Source of the DNA: Myxococcales bacterium
Lineage (GTDB): Bacteria; Myxococcota_A; Polyangia; Nannocystales; Nannocystaceae
Length of the DNA: 64,000 bases
NCBI GenBank assembly: GCA_020633315.1
Contig: JACKDV010000001.1
Span: forward strand, 496,001-560,000
Direction of reading: 5' to 3'
Below the pieces are notes generated by a model. The model saw nothing but the letters and a program-made list of their open reading frames with translations. It was not told where the DNA came from and did not search any database. This document shows, piece after piece, positions 33,481 through 45,545 of this stretch; within the stretch, counting starts at the first letter, position 1, and every line of letters begins with the position of its first letter. The position numbers and the translations under genes are program-made.

Positions 33481-33510
33481 GCGGCAGCGCCCTCTCGAGC
33501 TCGCTGCCGC
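33481..33510 (-). terminator. Terminator of tRNA-Met
   Basis: A 9-bp perfect stem GCGGCAGCG/CGCTGCCGC with a 12-nt loop lies 7 bp past the tRNA 3' end on the minus strand and is followed by TTCTGCGTTT. This is a good intrinsic terminator. Confidence 0.75.
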
Positions 33511-33517
33511 CAAGTAG

Positions 33518-33591
<74 letters not shown>

Positions 33592-33631
33592 GTCCCCGCC
33601 TCGGCCGGCGCCCCGGCGCGAGGGGGTCCGC

Positions 33632-33660
33632 TCTATGCCTCGCCCTTCTCCCATCGTCAA
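33632..33660 (-). promoter_or_regulatory. Sigma-70 promoter of tRNA-Met
   Basis: On the minus strand TTGACG (33660-33655) is followed after 17 nt by CATAGA (33637-33632). The predicted start near 33625 is about 35 nt before the tRNA 5' end. The rest of the 296-bp gap up to the thiolase gene shows nothing else. Confidence 0.7.
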
Positions 33661-33887
33661 GACCAACCTCGCGCGGAGGCTCCAAGGGCCGCCCAGACGC
33701 GGCCCCACGCGTCCGCCCACCGAGGCGCGGCCGGCTTGGGCGGGACGCCGCTCTCGCCGCTAAGTACCCGTGACCCAACGCATTTGCCGGGTCTCGGGCC
33801 CGTGGTAGCCATCGCGATGACCCCGTGGAGCGCCCGGGCGGAGGGTCCGCTCGCGCCAGGTCGCGGGGCCAAGCGAGGCGAGAGGCC

Positions 33888-35066
<1,179 letters not shown>

Positions 35067-35091
35067 GGATCCGCGAGGGAGCAAGAGGATC

Positions 35092-35960
<869 letters not shown>

Positions 35961-35964
<4 letters not shown>

Positions 35965-36788
35965 GCGTGGCCGCGTACGAGACGATCCAGGTCGAGGACC
36001 ACGCGGTCGAGGGCACCGACGCGAGGATCCGCGTGGTCACCATCGATCGCCCCAAGGTGCTCAACGCGCTCGACGAGCAGGTGGTGGCGGAGCTGAGCGC
36101 GGTGGTCGAGGCCACCGCGGTCGAGCACCTCGCGGCCGAGGGCTCGCCCCCGGTGGGCGGGCTGCTCATCACCGGCGCGGGCAAGGCGTTCGTGGCGGGA
36201 GCCGACATCGCGGCGATGGCCGAGATGTCGCCCGAGCAGGCGCTGGCGTTCTCGGGCAAGGGGCACGCGCTGGGCGAGATGCTCGAGGCGCTGCCGGTGG
36301 CCACGGTGGCCGCGGTCAACGGCTTCGCGCTGGGCGGCGGCTGCGAGCTGGCGCTGGCCTGCGACTTCATCTACGCGAGCGAGAAGGCCAAGTTCGGGCA
36401 GCCCGAGGTGAAGCTGGCCGTGATCCCCGGCTTCGGCGGCACCCAGCGCCTGCTGCGGCGGGTGGGCCTGGCCCGCGCGCTCGAGCTGTGCCTCAGCGGC
36501 GACATGATCGACGCCGCCGAGGCCCATCGCATCGGCCTGGCCAACCGGGTGCTGTCGCCCGACGAGCTGCTGCCCGCGGCGCTGGCCACCCTGGGGCGGA
36601 TCGCCGCGCAGGGCCCGGTGGCGGTGGCCAAGTGCAAGGCGGTGCTGCACCAGGGCGCCTCGATGCCGCTCGAGCAGGCCAACGATCTCGAGCAGCAGAC
36701 CTTCGCCAGCCTGTTCGCCACCGCCGATCAGCGCGAGGGCATGGCCGCGTTCCTGGGCAAGCGGCCGCCCCAGTGGCGGGGGCGCTGA
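35961..36788 (+). CDS. Enoyl-CoA hydratase/crotonase
   Basis: The enzyme hydrates trans-2-enoyl-CoA, giving crotonyl-CoA from 3-hydroxybutyryl-CoA in the reverse direction. The GTG at 35961 overlaps the previous stop and gives 275 residues. Crotonase features: RPKVLNALDEQV, LLITGAGKAFVAGADIAAMA (oxyanion Ala/Gly), NGFALGGGCELALACDF (Glu), PEVKLAVIPGFGGTQRLLRR (second Glu region) and IGLANRV. It belongs to the thiolase-dehydrogenase-hydratase-acyl-CoA dehydrogenase run. Confidence 0.95.
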
Positions 36789-36830
36789 GCCGCCCGGCCC
36801 ACCCATCTTCGACCGAGACGAGGCACCACC

Positions 36831-37973
<1,143 letters not shown>

Positions 37974-38032
37974 GCCGCCCGCTGCTACCCTTGGCCCTCG
38001 GAGCCCACCTACCGACCCGGAGAGGATCGATC

Positions 38033-38557
38033 ATGACCACCAAGACCGCCTTGAGTCTCGCGTTGCTGGTCGCCGTGCCGCTGCCCGCGTGCAAGCGCAA
38101 GAACGACACCGACAACCCCGACGTGGCCGCGAGCTACCGCGGCAACAACAAGTACGAGGGGGACGTGGTCACCGCGCGCAGCCGCCGGGACTACGAGGAT
38201 CAGGGCGTCGCCATCAGCCCCAAGACCCTGGCCGCGATCGACGACACCATCAAGACGGTGTACCTGCGCGACCTCGAGCGCTGCCTCGAGGACCAGATGG
38301 AGGAGGAGGGCACCCGCTTCATGCGCAGCGTGTTCACGGTGCAGTTCGACATCGACACCGAGGGGCAGGCCAGCGGCGCGAAGATCCTCGACATCTGGGT
38401 GAAGAAGCAGGACGCCAAGGGCGGCGACATCGGCGAGGTGGACGCGACTCCCATGAAGGAGTGCATCCAGGGGGTGATCGCGGAGTGGTCCTTCGATCCG
38501 GCCCCCGAGCGGCTGTACAGCCACACCTACGTGGGCCAGGTGGGCGAGGCGTTCTAG
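38033..38557 (+). CDS. Lipoprotein with AgmX/PglI-like C-terminal domain
   Basis: The ATG at 38033 gives 174 residues with a signal TTKTALSLALLVAVPLPAC; the lipobox LPAC is unusual in having Pro at -2, so lipidation is probable rather than sure. The mature part has the pattern IKTVYLRDLERCLEDQMEEE, FTVQFDIDTEGQASGAKILD and PMKECIQGVIAEWSFDPAPE, which resembles the cysteine-bearing TonB-like C-terminal domain seen in myxobacterial AgmX/PglI proteins. It interrupts the row of acyl-CoA dehydrogenase genes and is unlikely to be part of that pathway. Confidence 0.75.
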   Translation: MTTKTALSLALLVAVPLPACKRKNDTDNPDVAASYRGNNKYEGDVVTARSRRDYEDQGVAISPKTLAAIDDTIKTVYLRDLERCLEDQMEEEGTRFMRSVFTVQFDIDTEGQASGAKILDIWVKKQDAKGGDIGEVDATPMKECIQGVIAEWSFDPAPERLYSHTYVGQVGEAF

Positions 38558-38563
38558 CGCGTG

Positions 38564-39721
38564 ATGGATCTACGGCCCAACGAGTCGCAGCGGGCGGTGC
38601 AGGAGCACGCCCGTAGCTTCGCCCAGCGGGTGCTGGCCCCCGAGGCGGCGCGGCTCGACCGCGAGGGGGGCTTTCCCCGGGCCAACCTGGCCGCGGCGGC
38701 CCAGGCGGGCCTGCTGGGGATCAACGTGCCCCCGGCGCTCGGCGGGCGCGGGGCCGGGGTGGTGGCCTACAGCCTGGCCATCACCGAGACCGCGCGGGTC
38801 TGTGCCGCGACCACGGTGGCGCTGTGCGTGTCGAACATGGTGGCCGAGGTGGTCACGCACTTCGGCAACGAGGAGCAGCGCCGCGAGCTGGTGCCCAAGC
38901 TGTGCCGCGGCGAGCTGGTGGTGGGGGCCTTTGCGCTGTCGGAGCCAGGGGCGGGCAGCGACCCCGGGGGCATGCGCACCAAGGCGACCCGCACCGACCG
39001 GGGCTGGGTGATCGAGGGCTCCAAGCTGTGGATCACCTCGGGCACCGACGCGGGGCTGTTCGTGGTGTGGGCGCGCACCAGCGACGCCCCGGGGACCCGT
39101 GGGATCTCCACCTTCCTGGTGCGGGGCGACACGCCAGGCCTGATCCGCGGCAAGCCCGAGCACAAGATGGGGCTCAACGGCAGCACCACCACCGCGATCG
39201 ACCTCGAGGGCTGCGAGGTGGGGCCCGAGGCCATGCTGGGCGAGGAGGGGCGCGGCTTCCCGGTGGCCATGATGGCGCTGGACGGCGGGCGGATCGGCAT
39301 CGCCTCGCAGGCGCTGGGCATCGGGCTGGCTGCGACCGAGACGGCCCGCCGGGTGGCGATCGATCGCAGCCGCTTCGGTCGGCCGCTGGGCGACCAGCAG
39401 GCCGTGCAGCACATGCTGGCCGACAGCGCCACCGAGCTCGACGCGGCGCGGCTGCTGGTGCTGCGGGCGGCGTGGCTCAAGGAGCGCGGCACGGCGTTCT
39501 CGCGCGAGGCGTCGATCGCCAAGGTCTTCGCCACCGAGCGCTCGTTCGCGGCCTGTGGCCGGGCGATCCAGGTGCTGGGAGCCGAGGGCTACGACGAGGC
39601 CTTCGAGGTGGAGCGCAACTACCGGGACGTGCGGGTCACGATGATCTACGAGGGCACCTCGGAGGTGCAGCGGATCGTGATCAGCCGCGACATCATGCGC
39701 CGCTTCGCGGACGGGGGCTGA
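38564..39721 (+). CDS. Acyl-CoA dehydrogenase (second of three)
   Basis: The product is 385 residues from the ATG at 38564 (a GTG at 38561 is equally close). Motifs follow the family: AFALSEPGAGSDPGG, KLWITSG, TFLVRGDTPGL, LDGGRIGIASQALGIGL, IQVLGAEGYDEAFEVER, and the catalytic Glu in IYEGTSEVQRIVIS. It differs clearly from the neighbour at 36831, so substrate chain length or branching probably differs. It lies 6 bp after the lipoprotein gene and 1 bp before the third dehydrogenase. Confidence 0.93.
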   Translation: MDLRPNESQRAVQEHARSFAQRVLAPEAARLDREGGFPRANLAAAAQAGLLGINVPPALGGRGAGVVAYSLAITETARVCAATTVALCVSNMVAEVVTHFGNEEQRRELVPKLCRGELVVGAFALSEPGAGSDPGGMRTKATRTDRGWVIEGSKLWITSGTDAGLFVVWARTSDAPGTRGISTFLVRGDTPGLIRGKPEHKMGLNGSTTTAIDLEGCEVGPEAMLGEEGRGFPVAMMALDGGRIGIASQALGIGLAATETARRVAIDRSRFGRPLGDQQAVQHMLADSATELDAARLLVLRAAWLKERGTAFSREASIAKVFATERSFAACGRAIQVLGAEGYDEAFEVERNYRDVRVTMIYEGTSEVQRIVISRDIMRRFADGG

Positions 39722-39722
39722 C

Positions 39723-40895
39723 ATGGACTTTTCGCTCTCCGAGGAAGACCTGCTGCTGCGCGACACGGTGCGCGAGCTGTGCGACCAGCAGGTGCGGCCC
39801 CACGCGGGGGCCTGGGACGAGGCGCGGGCGCTGCCCCCCGAGCTGCTGCCTGGCCTGGGGCAGCAGGGCCTGCTGGCGATGGAGCGGCCCGAGGACGAGG
39901 GCGGCGCGGGCTTGAGCACGGTGGCCGCCACCTCGCTGGTGGAGGAGCTGGCCGCAGCCGACGGGGCGCTGGCGCTGCTGGTCTCGGTGCACAATCACCT
40001 GGGGCTGGCCCACGCGGCCCAGGGGCTGCGGCCTGGGCCGCGGGCGCAGGAGCTGCCGGCGCTGACCGACGGCCGCCACATCGCGGCCTGGGCCCTGTCG
40101 GAGCGCGGCAGCGGCTCGGATGCCCTGCGCCTGTCGACCTCCGCGCGGCGCGACGGCGACGGCTGGGTGCTGCAAGGGGAGAAGCGCTACGTGCTGGGCG
40201 CGAGCGTGGCCCAGCGCATCGTGGTGCTGGCGACCACCGCCGGGGCGGGCAAGGACGGGCCGGAGCGCTCGAGGCTCGAGGAGGTGGTGGCGCTGCTGGT
40301 CGACGCCGACGCGCCGGGGCTCGAGCGGAGCGAGCCGGTGCGCACCCTGGGCATGCGGGCGGCGGGCACGGCCCACCTGCGCCTGGACGGGGTGCGGGTG
40401 CCGGCGGAGCGCGAGCTGGGCGATCCGGGGCGGGCGTGGGCCGATGCGATGGCCCTGCTCGATCGCAGCCGCGTCGGCATGGCCGCGGTGGCCTGCGGGA
40501 TCGGGCGCGGGGCGATGGAGGTCGCGGCCGCCTATGCCCAGGAGCGCGAGCAGTTCGGGCGTCCGATCGCCGAGTTCCAGGCGATCCAGTGGAAGCTGGC
40601 CGACATGGCCACCACCCTCGAGGCTGCGTGGCTGCTCACCCTGCAGGCGGCGTGGCGTCGCGACGTGGGGCTGCCCTTCGGGGCCCACGCCAGCCGGGCC
40701 AAGCTGGCCGCGGCGCGGGCGGCCACGGTCGCGTGCTCCGAGGCGCTGCAGATCCACGGCGGCTACGGCTACACGCGGGAGTTCCCGGTGGAGCGAGCCC
40801 TGCGGGACGCTCGGCTGTGCGAGATCGGCGAGGGGACCAACGAGATCCAGCGGCTGCTGATCTCGCGGGCCATCGCCGAGCGCTTCGCGGCCTGA
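39723..40895 (+). CDS. Acyl-CoA dehydrogenase (third of three, divergent)
   Basis: The 390-residue product is a more diverged paralogue. It opens DFSLSEEDLLLRDTVRELCD; the flavin segment is WALSERGSGSDALRL; EKRYVLGAS replaces KxWITNG; the end is IHGGYGYTREFPVER and GEGTNEIQRLLIS, so the catalytic Glu is kept while the preceding Tyr is Gly-Glu. The insert RPGPRAQELPALTDGRHIAA is shorter than usual where substrate-binding residues lie. A different or poor acyl substrate is possible. It starts 1 bp after the preceding gene, so it is translationally linked. Confidence 0.9.
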   Translation: MDFSLSEEDLLLRDTVRELCDQQVRPHAGAWDEARALPPELLPGLGQQGLLAMERPEDEGGAGLSTVAATSLVEELAAADGALALLVSVHNHLGLAHAAQGLRPGPRAQELPALTDGRHIAAWALSERGSGSDALRLSTSARRDGDGWVLQGEKRYVLGASVAQRIVVLATTAGAGKDGPERSRLEEVVALLVDADAPGLERSEPVRTLGMRAAGTAHLRLDGVRVPAERELGDPGRAWADAMALLDRSRVGMAAVACGIGRGAMEVAAAYAQEREQFGRPIAEFQAIQWKLADMATTLEAAWLLTLQAAWRRDVGLPFGAHASRAKLAAARAATVACSEALQIHGGYGYTREFPVERALRDARLCEIGEGTNEIQRLLISRAIAERFAA

Positions 40896-40953
40896 GGAGC
40901 GGACGGCTCGTCGCGGGCGGGCGGGCCCACGGCGCAGCGGAGGCGCTTCCGGC

Positions 40954-42105
40954 TCAGCGTGCCTCGGGGGGGCCGAACTCGAGCAGGGCGTCGCTCATGG
41001 AGGCGTGCTGCAGCTCGACCCAACCGGGCGGGCGGGCGAGGCTGCTGATGCGGACCTCGTCGAGCGAGCCCACGAGGTCCACGCCCACGTGCAGCCGGTC
41101 GGTGGCCGCGAGCAGGGTGCGGTTCTCCGGTCCCGTGCCCACCACGATGCTGTTCTCGGACTCGCCGTTGCGGTAGAGCACGAGCATGCCGTCGTCGCTG
41201 CGGTAGGTGGCGACCAGGTAGGACCAGCTCGGGCCCAGGGTGCCCGCGCCCTCCAGCCGGTGGGGCCCGGTGGAGGTGTAGATGGTCATCGAGGGGCGAT
41301 CGATGGTGGGGTTGCGGGCGCGCAGCTCCACGGAGCCGGGGGCGGTGGCGACGAGCTGGTGCTGCTCGACCTCGCTGGGTCGCGAGACCCAGGCCTCGAT
41401 GGTGAACGCGTCGCCCAGGCTCAGGTCGCTCACCTCGGAGATCGCCAGCGGGCCGTTGAGCCCCATGGCATCGATGCGAACGCCATGGCCGATCGCGCCC
41501 TCGGCATCGAGCTCGCCGCTGAAGTCCACCGCCACCAGGGGGTTGCCCTCGCCGGTGGAGTCGGGGAAGGCGGTGCCCATGGCCACCATGTGCCAGACTG
41601 CGGAGAACACTCCGTCCCAGACCTCGCTGGGGTCGTCGGGCGGAAAGCCGGTGCCGTCGGCGTAGTGCATCCACAGGTGGTCGGGCAGGGCGGGGTCGAT
41701 GACCCGCACCCAGACCACGGAGGTGCCGCCGGGCTCCCAGCGCTCGATCTCGGCGGGGTAGCGGGTGATGCCGTCGGGACCGAAGAACTGCAGGTCGCTG
41801 CCGTCGGGCTGGGTGTCGTCGTACTCGATGCGCGTGGGATCGAGGCGCACCAGCAGGGTGGTGCTCACGTCGCCCACGAACTGCGGGTCGATGTCGAGGC
41901 GGCGGCGGCGGGGACCCTCGGGGAGCGGCTCGCCGGTGAGCTCGGCCGCGGTCGCGGTCTCGTCTTGGGCGCCGGTGGAGGCGTTGCCGGTGCTGCCGCC
42001 CAGGGTGGGCATGCGGCCCATGCTGTCGGAGTCCAGCGAGCAGGCGCCCGCGGCGAGGAGGAGCGCGAGGGGGCCCAGGGCGGGGATCGTCGGGCGCATC
42101 GTCAT
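40954..42105 (-). CDS. Lipoprotein with DUF2341 and LamG-like (concanavalin) domains
   Basis: The ATG at 42105 overlaps the upstream stop (ATGA) and gives 383 residues. The signal MTMRPTIPALGPLALLLAAG ends at a lipobox AGAC. A Ser/Thr/Gly linker follows. Residues ~65-150 read RRRLDIDPQFVGDVSTTLLV and FFGPDGITRYPAEIERWEPG, the DUF2341 pattern, then WHMVAMGTAFPDST and a LamG-type jelly roll DAFTIEAWVSRPSEVEQHQL with LYRNGESENSIVVGTGP and GSLDEVRISSLARP. Such proteins bind glycans or proteins on the surface. It is translationally coupled to the VWA fusion gene upstream. Confidence 0.8.
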   Translation of the reverse strand: MTMRPTIPALGPLALLLAAGACSLDSDSMGRMPTLGGSTGNASTGAQDETATAAELTGEPLPEGPRRRRLDIDPQFVGDVSTTLLVRLDPTRIEYDDTQPDGSDLQFFGPDGITRYPAEIERWEPGGTSVVWVRVIDPALPDHLWMHYADGTGFPPDDPSEVWDGVFSAVWHMVAMGTAFPDSTGEGNPLVAVDFSGELDAEGAIGHGVRIDAMGLNGPLAISEVSDLSLGDAFTIEAWVSRPSEVEQHQLVATAPGSVELRARNPTIDRPSMTIYTSTGPHRLEGAGTLGPSWSYLVATYRSDDGMLVLYRNGESENSIVVGTGPENRTLLAATDRLHVGVDLVGSLDEVRISSLARPPGWVELQHASMSDALLEFGPPEAR

Positions 42106-44912
42106 GCGGGGGGCTCGAAGTCCTCGCAGGTGTCGGCGATCACGCTCACCGCATCGGCGAGGAAGGGGCTGTAGTCGGGGGCGCACACGCTGGCGCGGGT
42201 GCTGGCGGAGAAGGCCTCGAGCAGGGCGCCGAGACGCGGGGCGGCGATGGGGTCGGTGCACACGGGTGCGTCGGTGTCCCCGTCGGGGAGCAGGCCGAGC
42301 ACCACCACGGCCGAGGGGTCGCCGGCCTTGGCCTCGATGACCGCATCGGCCCAGTCGCTGGCCTCGCCCGGCGACTCGATGTCGGGCTCGTCGGTGATGA
42401 GGGTGACCACGAGGATCGCGTCGTCGCGCAGGAAGCCGGCGTTGCAGCCCTGCGGGCCGGCGAGCTCGGGCGAGAGCGCGTGCACGAGGGCGTCGGCGGT
42501 GTGCTCGAGCGGGCTGCCGTCCACGCCCACCCGGGCCACGCAGCCGAAGGTGGTGTCGAGGTCGGCGACGTCGGCATCGATGAAGCGCCGCTCGCCCAGC
42601 CCGCAGTCGGCGTTGCTCGAGCCCTCACCGAAGGGGGCGATCATGCCCGAGCCGATGGTGATGTCGCACAGCTGCGGCGCCGCGGTGTCGCAGGGGAAGG
42701 CCGGCTCGTCGGGGCAGGTGCCCAGCGAGGCGCAGGCGTTGGCGCAGTCGGCCCCGTTCCACTGGCCGTCGGTGTCGACCACCATCACGTGCCAGTCGTC
42801 GGCGCTCACGGCCGTCTGCATCGCCTCCACGAAGCCGGGGAAGCTCTGCACGAGGTTCTCCTGGTGGTCCTTCATCGACTCGGAGCTGTCGATGACGAAC
42901 AGGAAGTCGATCTTCTGGCAGCCGTCGGGCGTGAAGGGCACGTCGCTCGGGGGCGGGGTGTCGAGCTTGCCCTGGGTGTCCTCGGCGTCCTCGCTGCCGG
43001 TGGTGCCGGTGCTGGTGAGGCCGAGGGAGGTCGAGTCGTCGCCCGAGGAGGTGGGCGGCAGCTCGTCGGAGCCGCCCGAGCAGCCGCCGAGGGCCGCGGC
43101 ACCGAGCCAGGCGAGGCGTCGTCGACGTCGACGCACCGCGCCGAGCACGAGCAGGCCGCCGAGCAGCCAGCCGGCGCCGCCGCGCTGGCCCGACGAGCGG
43201 CAGCCGCAGCCGCTGGGGTCGTCCTCGAGCAGGTCGGAGGAGTCGCCCGAGCCCGCCGAGCCCGAGCCGTCGGCGCTCGTGCCGGGCCCCGCGGTCCCGT
43301 CGAGGCTGCCCGAGGTGGCCCCGGACTCGCCCGCGCTGTCGCCGGTGCCGTCGGATCCGCTGGTGGTGTCGACGGGGAAGCCCTCGGCGTACTCGGTCTG
43401 CGAGAGGTTGGAGCCCAGGGTGCGCGGGGTGAGCCCCACGCGGTAGTCGAGGTGGGCCGCGTTGAGATAGGTGCCGTAGTCCTCGAGCACCACGTCGACG
43501 GTGACGTCGCCGAACTCGGAGGGGCCGAGGTTGCCCAGCTCCCAGATCACCTCGTTGCCCACCAGCATGCCGCCGTCGGAGGCCGAGATGAAGGTGGCCC
43601 CCACCGGCAGGGGGTCGACCAGCGTGGCGTCGAGCACGTTGTAGTAGCTGGTGTTGTTGTAGACGACGTGGAAGGTGAGCTCGGGCTGCGTGGTCTGGGC
43701 CGGCGCGTCCACGGCCAGGCCGATGGTGGGCAGGCCCTCCACGGTGGCGCACGGGGCCTCGAACAGCGAGTTGAGGAACATCCGCGTGCCCTGCGAGTCG
43801 AGGTTGCCCGAGATGGGCAGGTCGGTGCGGTACTCGTGGCCGCCCAGGTAGCTCACCTTGCCGATCGTCCCGCACTCGTGCTCGTCGGGCGGGCAGGCGC
43901 CGCCGAGGAAGCCGGTCATCCACACGTCGTTGACCCCCTCGGGGGTGCCGGCCTCGGTGAGCATGGTGATGTCGCCGGCGAGGTAGGCGTCGCCCGGCGG
44001 CAGGGTGTAGGCGGGCTCGCTGCCGCCCACGGTCTCGTAGGCGCCGTCGATCTGCCCGAAGGGCGAGTCCATGTGCCAGAAGTCGAGCTCGTCGGGGCGC
44101 TGGCCGATGAGGAAGCCGTTGGGGGTGAGGAAGTGGCCGATGTTCTCGAACGCATTGACGGCCTGGCACTCGGCGAAGAAGTGCGTGGGGTGGTGCAGGT
44201 AGGCCTCCACCTCGTAGACGACCTCGGGATCGGCCTGGGCATCGGCGACGCCCCAGTGCATCGACATGAGCTGGCAGTAGACGGGGTTGCCATCCTCGTC
44301 GAACAGGGCGCCGTCGGAGTGGTTGGTGTCGGTGGGGCCCATCAGCTCGCCCACGTCGAGCATGTCGGGGCTGTCGTTGGCCCAGTCCAGCGAGAGCGTG
44401 GAGTCGGGGATCCCGGCCGCCTGCATGTAGCCGCGGGCGATGTCCTGGTTGCCGTCGGCGACCATGGCGATGGTGGGGGCCACCACCAGGTAGCGCGAGA
44501 CCGCGGCCGTGAAATCCTCGGCGGCCTCGTGGACGACCGTCTCGGGATACTGGGCGATCCAGTCGGCGATGATGGGCTCGGCCGCGACGGCGTCGTAGTA
44601 GTCGACGACGAAGGGGCCGCCGCGGTAGCCGTGGGGGCCGATCGCCGCTCCCGTGACGAAGTCGACGCAGGTGGCGGTGAAGTCGTCCTCGCCGTAGGCC
44701 TTGCCCTCGCGGATGGCCCATCGCACGGGAACGTTGTTCAACAGGAGTTGATAGACGAGACCGTAGGCTCGCAGCATCCCGTCGTCCTGGAAGTCCAGGT
44801 CCATGGGGATGACGTAGGAGCCGGCGTCGAAGTCGTCGGCGGCGGCGGTGCTCGGCAGGATGGCAGCGAGCAGGAGCCCGATGCCGATGAGGTGGACGCA
44901 CCCTCGTCTCAT
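42102..44912 (-). CDS. MYXO-CTERM secreted protein fused in frame to a von Willebrand A lipoprotein
   Basis: One uninterrupted frame of 936 codons joins two protein types. Part one (1-~599): signal peptide GIGLLLAAILPSTAAADDF, a long secreted region, a DUF11-like beta-sandwich (VDPLPVGATFISASDGGMLV), a Ser/Gly/Thr linker, and a MYXO-CTERM tail: GCGCRS at 568-573, a hydrophobic helix AGWLLGGLLVLGAV, then six Arg. Part two begins LAWLGAAALGGCSGG, a lipoprotein signal with lipobox LGGC (Cys611), a Ser/Thr linker and a VWA domain with MIDAS FVIDSSESM (Asp675, Ser677, Ser679). There is no stop between them; a GTG at 43136 could serve as internal start. No frameshift was seen. Confidence 0.85.
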   Translation of the reverse strand: MRRGCVHLIGIGLLLAAILPSTAAADDFDAGSYVIPMDLDFQDDGMLRAYGLVYQLLLNNVPVRWAIREGKAYGEDDFTATCVDFVTGAAIGPHGYRGGPFVVDYYDAVAAEPIIADWIAQYPETVVHEAAEDFTAAVSRYLVVAPTIAMVADGNQDIARGYMQAAGIPDSTLSLDWANDSPDMLDVGELMGPTDTNHSDGALFDEDGNPVYCQLMSMHWGVADAQADPEVVYEVEAYLHHPTHFFAECQAVNAFENIGHFLTPNGFLIGQRPDELDFWHMDSPFGQIDGAYETVGGSEPAYTLPPGDAYLAGDITMLTEAGTPEGVNDVWMTGFLGGACPPDEHECGTIGKVSYLGGHEYRTDLPISGNLDSQGTRMFLNSLFEAPCATVEGLPTIGLAVDAPAQTTQPELTFHVVYNNTSYYNVLDATLVDPLPVGATFISASDGGMLVGNEVIWELGNLGPSEFGDVTVDVVLEDYGTYLNAAHLDYRVGLTPRTLGSNLSQTEYAEGFPVDTTSGSDGTGDSAGESGATSGSLDGTAGPGTSADGSGSAGSGDSSDLLEDDPSGCGCRSSGQRGGAGWLLGGLLVLGAVRRRRRRLAWLGAAALGGCSGGSDELPPTSSGDDSTSLGLTSTGTTGSEDAEDTQGKLDTPPPSDVPFTPDGCQKIDFLFVIDSSESMKDHQENLVQSFPGFVEAMQTAVSADDWHVMVVDTDGQWNGADCANACASLGTCPDEPAFPCDTAAPQLCDITIGSGMIAPFGEGSSNADCGLGERRFIDADVADLDTTFGCVARVGVDGSPLEHTADALVHALSPELAGPQGCNAGFLRDDAILVVTLITDEPDIESPGEASDWADAVIEAKAGDPSAVVVLGLLPDGDTDAPVCTDPIAAPRLGALLEAFSASTRASVCAPDYSPFLADAVSVIADTCEDFEPPA
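43134..43136 (-). other. Candidate internal GTG start of the VWA lipoprotein
   Basis: The GTG codon (Val593 of the fused frame) immediately precedes six Arg codons and the hydrophobic segment with lipobox LGGC. Initiation here would give a normal 344-residue VWA lipoprotein. No clear Shine-Dalgarno is visible because the upstream sequence encodes the MYXO-CTERM helix. Confidence 0.4.
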
Positions 44913-44947
44913 GGGACCCTCCCGAGCATGTGAGGATCCGATCGTAA

Positions 44948-44980
44948 CACGACCGACCCCCGGGGAAGGGGTCGGTCGTG
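44948..44980 (-). terminator. Strong terminator hairpin
   Basis: A 13-bp perfect stem CACGACCGACCCC/GGGGTCGGTCGTG with a 7-nt loop lies 41 bp past the ZU5-like lipoprotein gene on the minus strand and before the MYXO-CTERM gene. The minus strand continues TTACGATC. It is the strongest hairpin in the window. Confidence 0.8.
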
Positions 44981-45021
44981 CTGGCTCGGGGGGCTCCGCG
45001 CTGTCGCGGGCGTCGGCGTCG

Positions 45022-45462
45022 CTACTGGTCGCGCAGGACCACGCAGAAGGTGCTCAGGTAGAGCGCGGTGGCAGACACGATCTCCTCGTCCTCCCACAGG
45101 CTGCGGTCGGCGAGGCGGCTCCACTCGCTCGCGCCGTGGGCCACCAGCTCGATGTCCCGAACGTCCACCTCCATGCCCATCGCGCCGTAGTCGTACATCA
45201 CGGCGACCGGGGCCTCGAACACGGTCCCCACGGGCAGCACGCGGTAGGCCGGGCCCAGGGCGCCCTCGGGCAGGTCGTCGGCCGGCTCGATGGTGATCTC
45301 CACGTCGTCGGTCAGGGCGCCCGCGGGGATGTCGAGGGTGAGCCGACCATCGCGGGAGACGACCACGCCACCCTCGGGACCCACCACGTCATCTCCCGTG
45401 GGATCGCACCCGGCGAGGAGGGAGACGGCAACGGCGGCGGTGGCGATGCTGCGGAGCTGCAT
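45022..45462 (-). CDS. Small lipoprotein with ZU5-like domain
   Basis: The ATG at 45462 gives 146 residues with signal MQLRSIATAAVAVSLLAGC (lipobox LAGC). The mature part starts VGPEGGVVVSRDGRLTLDIP and AGALTDDVEITIEP, the pattern of ZU5 domains, followed by GPAYRVLPVGTVFEAPVAVM and a conserved-looking WSRLADRSLWEDEEI. ZU5-like domains are protein-binding modules on bacterial surfaces. A sigma-54 promoter and an upstream cluster of GGCCAC half-sites precede it, so expression is probably switched by an enhancer-binding regulator. Confidence 0.8.
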   Translation of the reverse strand: MQLRSIATAAVAVSLLAGCDPTGDDVVGPEGGVVVSRDGRLTLDIPAGALTDDVEITIEPADDLPEGALGPAYRVLPVGTVFEAPVAVMYDYGAMGMEVDVRDIELVAHGASEWSRLADRSLWEDEEIVSATALYLSTFCVVLRDQ

Positions 45463-45479
45463 GGTCGGCTCATTCCATG

Positions 45480-45496
45480 AGCAATGGACGTGCCAA
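45480..45496 (-). promoter_or_regulatory. Sigma-54 (-24/-12) promoter
   Basis: The minus strand reads TTGGCACGTCCATTGCT, matching TGGCACG-N4-TTGCW, with GG (45494-45493) and GC (45482-45481) separated by exactly 10 nt. Initiation would fall near 45470, 8 nt before the start codon of the ZU5-like lipoprotein gene. Confidence 0.8.
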
Positions 45497-45545
45497 GGAT
45501 TGGACCCCGTGATCTGGACCGTTTCCGGGTGGGATAGCGGATCCT

